Source of the DNA: Halicephalobus mephisto | Taxonomy: Eukaryota > Nematoda > Chromadorea > Rhabditida > Panagrolaimidae | NCBI GenBank assembly: GCA_009193035.1 | Contig: SWDT01000257.1 | Span: forward strand, 124,001-188,000 | Direction of reading: 5' to 3' | Length of the DNA: 64,000 bases | Shown here: piece by piece, positions 45,731 through 56,780 of the stretch | Numbering within the stretch: position 1 is the stretch's first letter | Layout: each line of letters begins with the position of its first letter | Made by a program: the position numbers and the translations under genes | The notes under the pieces: model-generated | Databases searched by the model: none | What the model saw: the letters and a program-made list of their open reading frames with translations, nothing else | What the model was told of the DNA's origin: nothing

Positions 45731-47287
45731 TAATCAATTTTTTTCGATTTTCCAGGATGACGTTTAGCGATATAAGCGTTGTAGAAGAACTGAGCGAAGA
45801 GATACAAGTAACTGGCGTACATTAGGCCACCGATGGACAAAACGTTCCAGCTTACGGCACAATCAGGGATGGAATTGGTGGATTTTATGAGGACGAGATG
45901 TCCGAAAATGTAACAACTGATGATGAACTGGATAATTTGGATAGTTGTGATGAATTGGGCCACTATTCTAGGGGTCTTGAAGTTGAGGGCACGAATTCCA
46001 AAGTAGCTAAAAAAGTAATTTTTTAAACAAGAAAATTGACAAATTTTTGATGAGGTACTGTAATGTCTGATTTCTAGGATACTAAAAATCTGGTATATGA
46101 AAATTAATTTAAAAAAATAAATATAGGATACTGTACCCCATGTACTGTAATCTAGACATTTTTAAAATTACCTAAAAATTATGTATTTTTGAAAAATTAA
46201 TTTCGAAGTTGTCTAGGATTACGAAACAATCTCCGGAATTTCAAACTACTTAAGTTTTACAAAAGTCCGAAAACTCTTGTCAGGACCATTTCGTAAAAAT
46301 TAAAATTTTTGATTCTTAAATAGTACGGTAGATAACTTACAAGTACATGACGGTGTGGACTGCGAGATTGAGAGCCAAACTCCATCTGCACCAAGCCTGG
46401 GTCTCGGAGTAGGTGATCTGGGCGTAGAGGAAGGTCAGGGCGTGGTGGTACCAGTGCATGAAGATGACTGGTCGTTTCCTGAGGATCAGGAATAAGGTAT
46501 CCCCGAGTTCAGGGGCCTTGGACATGACAAACATCCAACCCCAGTACCCCGTAAGAGGGTCAGTGTAGTAATTCGCGTTATTACAGTATGATCCTGAAAT
46601 TCAAAAACAATTCATTTTTAATTTTTCTTAAATTATCTATTTTCAATTTTTCTTAAATAATTTATTTTTAATTTTTTTTAAAAATTATTTATTTTCAATT
46701 TTTTTAATTATTTACTTTCAAATTTTTCTAAAATCCCGAAAAAAACTTTACAATTCTCTAAAATTCAAAAATTGTTTATTTTTTTTAAATTTTCCAAAAT
46801 CAAAAAATTGTTTTTTCCGATTTTTTTAGTTTTTCTCCGATTTTAAATTTTTTTTTATTTGAAAGATTTTTTCCTATTTTTTTAGTTTTTTTTCTAAATT
46901 CTTAAAAAATTTGATTTTTTTTGAATTTTTAAAATTTTAAAATTTTTTTCTCAATTTTAAAAATTTTTAATTTTTTTTCTTACCTACAAATCCCATGTGC
47001 TTGAAAGCCCAGAACAGCTCCGGAACCAGCCGGTAGGCGGCAAATCCACTGAAAACAGAAAATCCGAAATTCCACAAGGCCAGGACGTGATCCATGGTTT
47101 TCCCGTCGAGAGCAGGAAGGCTTTTCATCATTTTTTGTCCAAGAAATACCATAATCAAATAAGCAGCAGTGATTTTGAAGGACGTAGGAACCCAATGTCC
47201 CATGAACGAAATCGTCCGATCCAGATCCCAGTTGTCGGCGAGTAACACATCCGTCACGCTGACGTAATTTGTAACGTTAGTTTCCAT
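45730..47287 (-). CDS. Second fatty acid elongase, ELOVL3/6-like
   Basis: Three exons (47,287-46,984; 46,593-46,341; 46,006-45,730) join in phase to give 277 residues. A TTTTTTCAG acceptor ends about ten bases before the ATG. It is an ELO-family enzyme with the HWYHH box in PVIFMHWYHHALTF, preceded by MSKAPELGDTLFLILRKRP; the SKAPELGDT phrase is typical of the ELOVL3/6 branch, which extends saturated and branched chains. The C-terminus SKKID is a KKxx ER-retrieval signal. From memory, elo-7 lies beside elo-1 in C. elegans, so elo-7 is a candidate ortholog, but elo-5 and elo-6 are alternatives. The two elongases here flank the SMYD gene and are distant paralogs, not recent duplicates. One intron carries a CTGTACCCCATG repeat. 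Confidence 0.88.
46030..46310 (+). repeat. Dispersed CTGTACCCCATGTACCGTAATC repeat, copy 4
   Basis: Intronic. Shares GGATACTGTACCCCATGTAC, GATTACGAAACAATCTCCGG and GTCAGGACCATTTCGTAAAA with the other copies. Confidence 0.8.
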
Positions 47288-47339
47288 TTTGTATTTTCTG
47301 AAAAAACTCAATTTACAAAAATCAAAAAATTAAAAAAAA

Positions 47340-47880
47340 GTGTAATTTTTGAATTCCCGCAAAAAAACAGAAAACTTTATAAAAACGGAAAAATTGACTT
47401 CGTCTTTACCTAAATTTTGGGATTTTCTAGAAAGTTCTAAAAATTCACGTTCAGATAATTTTATGAAAATATTTATTGTTTTAATAGTTTTTTTTGAATT
47501 CCCGCGAAAAAACAGAAATCTTTATAAAAACGGAAAAACTGGTAACTTATTACGAAATCGACTCGCGTTTTTTAAATTTTGGGATTTTCTAGAAAGTTCT
47601 AAATATTCGTTTCGGGACCATTTTATGAAAATTATTTATTTATTAATAATTTAATTATGACTGGATTACTAGGAAATAAGATAAATACTAAATTTTTCTA
47701 CTTTTAGGTCTCGACTGGAAATTTCGAAATTTCGTGTCGGGACCATTTTATATAAATTATTTATTTATTAATAATTTAATTATGACTGGATTACTACGAA
47801 ACCACAAAAATCTCTACTTTTAGGTCTCGACTGGAAACTTTGGATTTTCGTGTCGGGACCATTTTATATAAATTTTTCAT
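47340..47880. repeat. CGTGTCGGGACC-family tandem repeats
   Basis: Four units of about 110-150 bp with GATTTTCTAGAAAGTTCTAA or GGTCTCGACTGGAAA and TCGTGTCGGGACCATTTTAT, upstream of the second elongase. No gene is seen. Confidence 0.8.
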
Positions 47881-47974
47881 TTTTTCATATAATTTGATTT
47901 TATTTACTGTAAATAAGTACACAAAGAACTACCAACAACTGATTTGGACCAGTCCACGATCTGCCTTAAAAGGT

Positions 47975-48142
47975 CTATAGAAGTCGTCTGAGAAAAATCT
48001 CACGCCATCTGTTCAGACCCGGCCTCGGATGGGTGGCATGGTTATCAGTGGGAGGGGCTTCTGGAGTTTTGACGTCTGCCGACAGAGGCAATTCACATGC
48101 TATCATGATCTCGACTGGATCTCGCCACCTTGTGTTCTTATC
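47975..48142 (-). other. Possible orphan terminal exon
   Basis: On the minus strand, after a CTTTTCTCGACAG acceptor, a frame with good codon texture runs for 55 codons to TAG. It contains NTRWRDPVEIMIACELPL and PGLNRWREIFLRRLL. No upstream exon joins in phase; the short exon-like piece at 48,340-48,374 is out of phase. An antisense plus frame is also open. It may be the end of a gene whose other exons I missed, or a remnant. Confidence 0.3.
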
Positions 48143-48367
48143 TGTCGAGAAAAGACAAAAAATATTCATATATGAGTTTTTAAAAAAAAATAAAAAATTT
48201 AAAAAAAAAAATAAAATTTTTTCACAATATTTGATTCCTTGAGGCATTTTGGATTTTTTTATTTTAAAAAATAATTAAAATTGAAAAAAGAAAAAAAATC
48301 AGTGGAAGTCGGAAAAGGGCAAAGGTCCCAAAAGGTCAAAGGTCTTACCACATTTTTTATCTTTTCA

Positions 48368-48762
48368 TACCAGTGCCAAAGGTCTGTAAAATGATTGACA
48401 TAATGTAAAATTGAATTTTTGAGCAATAATAGAATAAGCTGATCGAATGTTGCAAGTAACCTGCGGATTTGACTTTTATTTTAATGTTGACTTAGCTGCC
48501 TAAATGTTGCGAGCACAGTGTGGATTTTATTTTAATTTTTAAATGTAAATATAAAAATAGCAATTTTTCAGAAAGTTGCAAGCAAACTGCAAATTTCGAT
48601 TTTATTTTAATATTGACTTAGTTGCCTAAATGTTGCGAGCAACCTGCGGATTTTATTTTAATGTTTAAATATAAATATAAAAATACCAATTTGTCAGAAA
48701 GTTGCGAGCAAACTGCGGATTTTGATTTGGATGTCGATCGCTTTATGGACCTCAACATGGTT
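48368..48762 (+). repeat. TIR-capped minisatellite, locus E
   Basis: Left end AAAGGTCTGTAAAATGATTG followed by GAATAAGCTGATCGAATG; right end GATGTCGATCGCTTTATGGACCTCAAC (read in two parts). Five units built on TTGCGAGCAACCTGCGGATTT. Confidence 0.85.
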
Positions 48763-49019
48763 TTCTAATAATTAAAGTGATTTAAAATAATAATTTTGAA
48801 TAAAAAATTACTTAAAAAAGAAAATTTTGCAATTAATAAAAGTCACAAAAAGACAAATATCCCAGAAAAGTAACTATTGTATATCCTATTTTTATCTTTT
48901 TAGGTCAGTTTTTTTGGTTCTTAGGATGACAATCGTGTTTAATAAGACTGATCTAAAAAAGCAAAAATCAACTATAACAGCTGCTCCCCTAGGGCATTTT
49001 TCCTCTGTGCTCCGTATTA

Positions 49020-49740
49020 TCAAAGTTGAGGATTAGAGTTCGAGGTCAAAGTTCTGACTCAAAGTTGGTAGTTTGAAGTCGAGGTCAAAGTTCGAAATTT
49101 GAAATTTGAAATTAACTATTAGAGTTCGAGATCGAAATTAAAATTAACACCCAGAGTTCGAGATCAAAGTTCGAAATCAAAGTTGACAGTTTGAAGTCGA
49201 GGTCGAAATTCGAAATTAAAATTAACAATTAGAGTTTGAAATTTGAAATTAACAGTCAGAGTTCGAGGTCAAAGTTCGAAATCAAAGTTGATAGTTTGAG
49301 ATCGAAATTTGAAATTCGAAATTAAAATTAACAATTAGAGTTTGAAATTTGAAATTAACAGTCAGAGTTCGAAATTAAAATTAACACCCAGAGTTTGAGG
49401 TCAAAGTTCGAAATCAAAGTTGATAGTTTGAGATCGAAATTTGAAATTCGAAATTAAAATTAATAATCAAGGTTCAGAATCAAAGTTGATAGTTTGAGAT
49501 CGAAAAAGTTCGAGATCGAAGTTCAGAATCAAAGTTAGCAGTTAGACTTTGAAATCGAAATTTGGATTTTTCGTGACAAAACACAATTTATAAATCATAT
49601 TGTGATCCGAAAAATCCAGATATCGGGTTTTATCAATTTAGGTAAGATTTTTGAAATAGAAAAATTCATAAATGTTGTCCCAGCACGAAAAGTCAAAATT
49701 TCAACCTCGAATTGTGATCTTCAACTTTGAAAATATAGAA
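49020..49740. repeat. AAAGTTCGAGGTC tandem family
   Basis: Around fifteen short diverged units such as AGAGTTCGAGATCAAAGTTC and GAAATTAAAATTAACAATTA, then TTGGATTTTTCGTGACAAAA. It is related to the family at 1-420 and 40.7-41.4 kb. From 49,760 to 49,930 the sequence is AT-rich TTTTTAAATTCATATTT units. No gene is seen. Confidence 0.8.
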
Positions 49741-50097
49741 CATCGATTTCGTGATTTTCATCATTTTTAATTTTTTTTAAAAATCAATATTTTTAATTTT
49801 TTTAAATCAAAATTTTAATTTTTTTTTAAATTCATATTTTTAATTTTTTTTTAAAATTCATATCTTTAATTTTTTTAAAATTAATATTTTTAATTTTTTT
49901 AAATCAATATTTTTGGTTTTTTGGAATTGACAAATATAAAAATCAAGAAAATTTTACTTTAAAATTTACAAAAAAAGGGAATAAAGGTCCCAGGGGAGGG
50001 AAAATTAACTTTGAAGTCGACTGAAACAACAGAGATCGGCCAGATACTATGGACGCATCGATCGACAAGAGAAAATTGCGATTTTTGGACGAATTTC

Positions 50098-50832
50098 TGT
50101 GTCGAGGTTTTTAAAGCAGTCGACATCAAAGTCAAAGTCAGACTGAATTTTTGTCTAACAAATGCGTAAGCTGCACAAAAATTACAAAAAAACTGCAAAT
50201 TTTAGTTTAATTTTTAAATTTCTAAAAATACAAATATATACTGTATTTTTTCTAAAATAAGACCTTTTCCTAAAATAATTCCCTTTTTTGGAGATGATTG
50301 AAAAAATAAGCTTTGGGATTTATTTTGAAGGAAATACGGTAAATATTGATCTGATTAAAGTTTCATGCAACCTGCAAATTTGACTTTGATGTCGATCTGC
50401 CAGAATATTGCACGCAACCTGCGGATTTTATTTTATTTTGATTTTTCATCGAATTATCTATACAAATATTGCACGCAACCTGCGAATTTTATTTACATTT
50501 ATGAAAGTTTTAAAGTTGTAATCAATCTATCAAAATATTGCACGCAACCTGCGGATTTAATTTATAAGTTTTAAAGTTATAACTGATCTATCAAAATATT
50601 GCACGCAACCTGCGGATTTTATTTTATTTTGATTTTTCATCGAATTATCTATACAAATATTGCACGCAACCTGCGGATTTAATTACGATTTTGATGTCGA
50701 TTTATCTGCCAGAATATTGCACGCAACCTGCGAATTTTATTTTTATATCAACTTTTCTGCTAGAATATTGCAGAAAAATTTTAACTTTGATTTTTATGTT
50801 GATTTTGACCGCTTTGTAGATCTTGGCACTGA
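50098..50832 (+). repeat. TIR-capped minisatellite, locus F
   Basis: Left end GTCGAGGTTTTTAAAGCAGT then CGACATCAAAGTC; right end GTTGATTTTGACCGCTTTGTAGATCTTGG (read in two parts), inverted relative to the left. Seven or eight units of TTGCACGCAACCTGCGGATTT. Confidence 0.88.
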
Positions 50833-50839
50833 TCGAAAA

Positions 50840-51240
50840 AATAGCGCCAAACAATCCGTCCGAATATTGGACCTTGCGCAAAAAAAAAAATAAAAACTGA
50901 CTTTGAAGTTCAGTGGCGTGATTGTTCGATCTGAAGACTATTCTTAAAAATGGCCAACAAAATAAGAAAAAAATTTTGAATTTAGAAAATTGACCGAAAA
51001 TGATAAAAAATAAAAAACGATTAAAAACAAATTTTGCAAAAAAAATCGAAATTAAAAAAAATTTTTTTTTGCAAAATACTGTAATATCGTTCGTCAGTTG
51101 CTGAATATCCATGAGTACTTATGATTCCTCGATGATAAACAGAATTTTGCACTCCATGTACCGTAATCCAGGAATGTCTGGATCGATCTGGGAAAAACAT
51201 ATTTAAAAAATTAATTTCGAAAAATAGTCGAAATCAAAAT
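50840..51240. other. Intergenic DNA between minisatellite loci F and G
   Basis: A/T-rich with one phrase of the CACTCCATGTACCGTAATCC dispersed family near 51,150. I see no gene here. Confidence 0.4.
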
Positions 51241-51249
51241 TAAAATAAA

Positions 51250-51512
51250 ATTGAATTTCACGAGTAACTTACAGATTTTATTTTAATCTTTAAACATTTT
51301 TAAATGTAAATATAAAAATAGCAATTTTTCAGAAAGTTGCAAGCAAACTGCAAATTTCGATTTTATTTTAATGTTGACTTAGCTGCCTAAACGTTGCGAG
51401 CAAACTGCAAGCTTTATTTTAATCTTTAAATATTTTTAGATGTAAATATAAAAATACCTATTTGTCAGAAAGTTGCGAGCAAACTGCAAATTTTGATGTC
51501 GACTAGTTTGCA
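51250..51512 (+). repeat. TIR-capped minisatellite, locus G (short)
   Basis: Three units with GAAAGTTGCAAGCAAACTGC and AAATGTAAATATAAAAATA spacers, nearly identical to units of locus E; right end TTTTGATGTCGACTAGTTTGCAGATC (read in two parts). The left end is worn. Confidence 0.8.
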
Positions 51513-51599
51513 GATCTTTTCATTAGTAAAATTACAAAATTAAATTAGATTAAAATTTTAGACTAATTTAATACCTAAAAAACTTCCAAAAATTCAACT

Positions 51600-51900
51600 C
51601 AAAATCACTTTGTGAAAATATTTATTGTGAATTTTTGTAACATCATAATTACAATTGCATTTTTATAAAGTCATAAAATAATTAAATTTCATAATTTTTA
51701 GTCCTGACTGGAAAATTACAAAATTTCGCACTGGGACTATTTCGTTAAAAAATATCAATTCTTTTAAATAATGTAATTTTTATTGCATTTTTATAAAGTC
51801 ATAAAATAATTAAATTTCATAATTTTTAGTCCTGACTGGAAAATTATAAACTTTCGCACTGGGACCATTTCGTTAAAAAATGGTAATTTTTATTTTTAAA
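51600..51900. repeat. CGCACTGGGACCATTT repeat, two copies
   Basis: Two near-identical copies of about 130 bp with CATAATTTTTAGTCCTGACT, GGAAAATTA and TTTCGCACTGGGACxATTTC, upstream of the first transporter gene. Confidence 0.85.
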
Positions 51901-51982
51901 ATGATGTGATTGTTGGATTGGAATTTAAAAAAAATAAATATTCATAAAAATATTTATAAATTTTATCATTTGTCGAATTAGG

Positions 51983-52118
51983 ATGAATCTGTTTCCGAAT
52001 CTTTTTCCGACTCTGGGTCTCCTCGTTCTGCCCGCTCTTTTCTCTTTGGCGTTTTGCCAACTGCCAGCGTTGTATTTTTGTTGGCGAACGTTGCTTGTCT
52101 CGATGAACGGAAAAAACC
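51983..52118 (-). other. GC-richer block with open minus frame
   Basis: Just upstream of the first transporter. On the minus strand a frame ends in TAA and reads ..NKNTTLAVGKTPKRKERAER, then an acidic Ser/Asp/Glu tail, which looks like the C-terminus of a nuclear protein. On the plus strand there is also a 59-codon frame starting ATG at 51,983. Neither has clear splice partners. It may simply be promoter or 5' untranslated sequence of the transporter gene. Confidence 0.25.
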
Positions 52119-52166
52119 TTTTTTTATTTTTATTATTTTTCTTTGTTAACTTCCTTTAAATTATTG

Positions 52167-55075
52167 ATGAATTTAATCGACAAAGATGATGGATCTAGAG
52201 AAAACCTCCTGGAAAAAACGGATATTGAAGAAAACAGAGCTTCCAGAAATCATGTCAGGAAATCGGTCCCGGTAAGTGAGTTTTCTATATAAAATTAGTG
52301 TATCTTGTAGAATTTAAAGATAAAATCAGAAACAATAGAAAATCGGAAATTTGATCTTTTTTAAATCTTAGATCAAATCTAGGAAATCTGGTTCTCGCTG
52401 CCACGAATATCCGTGGTGGATTTTTATAATTTAATTTTAAAATTGAATTTTTACAATATACTTATTTTTAGTTCAAGATCGAAGTTCGTCGAGAACGAAA
52501 AATGGGAAGCAGTGCGACGATCAAACTTGCGGTCCTCATTTGGCTCGTCCTCCAGAATTCGATCCACACGCTGCTGTTGAGGTACTCCAGAGCCAGGGAT
52601 GTCCCAGATATGTTCTTCTCCTCCGTTGCTGTGTTCTTTACTGAAATAATCAAAGTTATAATTTGTTTATATATGGTTTCCATCGAGGAAAATGGATTTT
52701 TAGGGTGAGGATTCATTTTTCGATATATAATCAAGCCAGTTTTTCCCAACTATAGTTGTTTAAAATTTAATTATGATTTTTAGGATGTTTATTAACTATT
52801 TTATATATGGGGATTATCTTAGAAGCTTTGGGATTCTGTATATCCAAATCCAGAAAGTTCTGGATCTTTGTAGATGAGATCTCGGGAATTAATTGTTCAA
52901 AATTAAAATTTTAGAATATTTCAATCTAAAAAACTCTGGAAATTTCCATCAAATCCGTTTCGTGAAGAAATTCATATATGGTTAATTACGAAATCACTAT
53001 CATCCAAAATCAAAATTTTCATTTAGAGTAATTTTCGGAAGTTCGTCTCGAGAGAATTTCGTAGAAAATGATTATTTATAATTTTACAACACATCAGCGA
53101 TTCCAGAATGAGGTGAAATTACGAAATAATTTTTCTATGAAACCAAATTTTAGGCTAGTTCGGTTTTTAAAAAACTTTAAGTTTTCGCTTTGGGACCATT
53201 TCTAAGAAGTTCATATATGAATTTTATAATATATTGATACTATTAGAATGAGGTGAAATTACGAAATAATTTTTATATGAAACCAAATTTTAGGCTAGTT
53301 CGGTTTTTAAAAAGTTTCGGATTTTCGTGTTGGGACCATTTCTAAAAAGTTCATATATGAATTTTATAATATATAATTGAATTTTTAATTTTCAGACTGC
53401 TAGATGGAATCAGAGTTCAAATAATTTCACAACCATGGGACACGTTGAAAGTTTGTGTCCCGGCCATGCTGTACACTATACAGAATAATTTATTTTACGT
53501 CGCGGCTTCTCATCTTGAAGCTGCCACTTTTATGGTTTGGACTTTTTTAAATTTTTGAAATGATTGTTTTTTTAGATTGTATCACAATTGAAGATTTTCG
53601 CAACAGCCATGTTTTCGGTTATTTTGCTTCAGAGACATCTGGCTCGAGCTCAGTGGTTTTCCTTAGGCGTTTTGTTCGTTGGAGTCTCCTTAGTTCAGTT
53701 AACGACGAATTCATCATCGAGCAAAACCTCGAATACCGAACAGAATCCTGTTTTTGGTAGGTTTAAGTTTTATATTTAATTAACTAGTGAGCAGGGACGA
53801 GTTTTCAACGGGTTATGATTTTTGGGATGTTTATTAATATTTCGATATATGGAAATCAAGCCTAGAGGGTATGTAGGAGGTTAGATACATCATGTACCGT
53901 AATCTAGGGGTTTTTAGGTCGATTACGGACAGATATTTTCCACTGTTATTTTTAGATTATGATTTTTAGGATGTTTATTAATGTTTCGATATATGGAAAT
54001 CAAACGTAGAGGATGGGTGGAGGATTAGGTATCCTGTATATTCGAGTCCAGAAGTTTTTAGATTGATTTTAAAAAGTACATTTTTAAGATTATTTAGGTC
54101 TTAAATGTGATTTTTTGGATGCTTTTTAAGAATTTGATATATCGAAATTAATCTTAGAAAATGAACATAGGGTTAGGTGCTCTATATATCTAAATTGAAA
54201 AAGTTTTAGATCGATTTGGGAAGAAGATAATTCTAAAAAATTAATTAAGAAATAGTATAAGATCATGAAACTTGAATCACAACCGATGTTTAAAATCTAA
54301 AACTTCATATCGGGATCATTTTATGAATTTTTTTTTGGTTTTTCATATATAATTATGATTAAATTTTTGTGGAATCACAAAAGCTAAAAACCTGTTGTTT
54401 TTGGTCCTAATTGGAAAATTGCAGGAATTTCGTAAAAATTCTTATTTTTTATTTTTATAATGAATTAATTATGATTAAATTTTTTCAAAATTATAAAAAT
54501 ACAATTTTTCTACTTTTTGGTCTTAATTGGAAAATTGCAGGAATTTCGTGTTGAGATAATTTTGGAAATTAAAAAAATTTTACAATAATATTACTGTTTC
54601 AGGATTTACGGCTGCTTGTGTGGCTTGTGCAATTTCTGGTTTTGCTGGTGTTTATTTCGAGAAAATTCTGAAAGGTTCAGCTCCGGTTTCTATTTGGATG
54701 AGAAACGTTCAGATGGCGGTGTTTGCGATTCCGGCCAGTTTTGGAGCGACGATAATCCAAGACGGATCAAAAATAATGGAAAAAGGTTTCATGTTTGGAT
54801 TCGACTGGGTAGTATGGTTGACTGTAGTTTGGTACGGTATTGGTGGATTATCAGTAGCTGTATGTATCAAGTATGCAGATAATATTGCAAAAAATTTTGC
54901 AACAAGTGTTGCGATTATTCTAGCAACTTTAGGATCAATTTATGTTTTTAATTTTGTGCCTAATTTCTTGTTTACCCTTGGGGCAGCTTTGGTCATCTTC
55001 AGTATTTTCCTCTACAGTTCGTCTGCTGTGGTGTTGCAGCTCTTCTACAAGCCGGTACCTACAACGGTGGCCTAA
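52167..55075 (+). CDS. Nucleotide-sugar transporter, SLC35A family (paralog A)
   Basis: Five exons (52,167-52,271; 52,472-52,704; 53,396-53,534; 53,576-53,756; 54,603-55,075) join in phase to give 376 residues. After a charged N-terminal tail of about 45 residues come about ten hydrophobic segments. Family signatures include [24 protein letters not shown] and VCIKYADNIAKNFATSVAII, shared by SLC35A1/A2/A3 Golgi antiporters that import CMP-sialic acid, UDP-galactose or UDP-GlcNAc in exchange for the nucleotide monophosphate. Nematodes lack sialic acid, so a UDP-sugar is more likely, but substrate cannot be read from sequence. The tandem neighbour at 56.8 kb is a paralog. Introns carry CGTGTCGGGACC and ATATATGGAAATCAA repeats. 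Confidence 0.88.
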
Positions 55076-55109
55076 CCGGTCCAGCGGGCTTATCTGGGAC
55101 GGGTCAGTA

Positions 55110-55800
55110 CGGTATATTGCAATAGTTACAGTACGATAGATGATTTTAGACTTGTTAGTTGTGACTTAGTTAAGTGTACGGTAACAGGAAAGTACTGTAG
55201 ATTGTCGGGATACTATCGAGGGAGTCTGTAATAAGTTATTAAAGATTACTGTATACCGTATAGTTCATAAGGTATGACAGAAAATTCGAATTTTTTGAAG
55301 ATCTTTGAAAATTTCTGAAGTGTATAGTACTTTAGTAATTTAAACTACTTTCAAAAGGATCTAGAAATTTAATTATTAGGGTTTACTGTATACTGTAGAA
55401 TTTAAAAGTTGTAACAATTTGAGTTTTTTGAAGATCTTAGAAAATTCAGATTTTTTATGACTTTTTAAGTATACAGTACACAATACTTTAGTAATTTAAA
55501 CTACTTTCAAAAGGATCTAGAAATTTAATTATTAAGGCTTACTGTATACTGTAGAATTTAAAAGTTGTAACAATTTGAGTTTTTTCGAAATTTAAATCTT
55601 AAAAATTTTCAAAAAATTTGAATTTTCAGTTGTAAATTTCGAAATATACTGTAATCTCCGATGACTTCTACTGTAGGTTTTGTTGTGAATATTTCAGTAA
55701 TTTACAGTACTTTTTGGTTATTGTGTACTTTGCTAAGTTGTAACTGACAAGTTTGAAATTGCCTACCGTACTGTATGTTCACTTAGAATTATTGGTATTT
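55110..55800. repeat. Single-arm relatives of the hairpin family
   Basis: Downstream of transporter A. Shares TACAGTA..TTACTGT, GTGTACTTTGCTAAGTTGTA and TCAGATTTTTTATGAC phrases with the inverted repeat at 10.8-12.2 kb. An internal unit of about 170 bp (CAAAAGGATCTAGAAATTTA, TACTGTAGAATTTAAAAGTT) is tandemly duplicated. Confidence 0.7.
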
Positions 55801-55879
55801 TATTTGACCCAATATCAAGTGTCCTTTCTCTCATTTTGATTCATAATCCGGGCGAGACCAATCTGACAAAGTACTGTGC

Positions 55880-56520
55880 TTCGTTTTGTCAAAGTTGAAG
55901 GTCAAAGTTCGAAGTTAAAATTTGAATTTTTCATTTTAAAACGAAACATGAATCATTTTTGAATTAGAGGAATTTAATTAAGTTTCAATTGTATTTAGAT
56001 AAAACTGATTTTTAAAATTAAAAATTATAGATTTTTTTAACATAGAAAATCCAAATTTCGACCTCGAAGTTTGATTTTTAACTTTGATAATACGAAACAC
56101 TGTATTATCAAAATCGAAACTCAAACTTCGAGGTCGAATTTTGGCTTTTTTGTTTTAAAACCAAGTTTATGAATTATTTTTAAATTTAAAAATTTACTCA
56201 ATTTTCAGCTATTAATTTAGATAAAGCAGATTTTTGAAAAATTATGTTTTTTAACATGAAAATTCAAATTTCGACCTCGAACTCTGAGTTTCGATTTTGA
56301 TAATACGAAACAATGTTGTGTATTATCAAAGTTAAAATTCAAACTTCGAGATCGAAATTTGGATTTTTTGTTTTAAAATCAAGTTTATGAATTATTTTTA
56401 AATTTAAAAATTTACTCAATTTTCAGCTATTAATTTAGATAAAGCAGATTTTTGAAAAATTATGTTTTTTAACATGAAAATTCAAATTTCGACCTCGAAC
56501 TCTGAATTTTAACTTTTATA
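55880..56520. repeat. AACTTTGA-family tandem repeats
   Basis: Three units of about 190 bp with TTTCGACCTCGAACTCTGA, TTTTCAGCTATTAATTTAGA and TAAAGCAGATTTTTGAAAAA. They lie between the two transporter genes. No gene is seen. Confidence 0.8.
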
Positions 56521-56780
56521 ATGCGCAGCACAGTGTTTGTATAGCTTATGTTCGTTGTTTCAATAATCTCGATATGTTTGATATTTGAATTTTATTCGTT
56601 TTTCGGAATTGAATGTTGACAGTATAAATTATTACGATTTGAATTTTTGGATTACTTCGCGTTTTAATCGTTTGAATATCTGTGAATTTTATTATTTTTT
56701 TAAACTTATTTTTAAAATTTTTGAATTTTATTAATTTTGGAAATTTTGAATTTTATTAATTTTGAAAATTTTTAAAGAAT

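Noticed and set aside
50702..51112. 136-codon minus frame rich in Phe and Lys
   Set aside because: It spans low-complexity AT sequence and part of minisatellite locus F, with no splice or family support.
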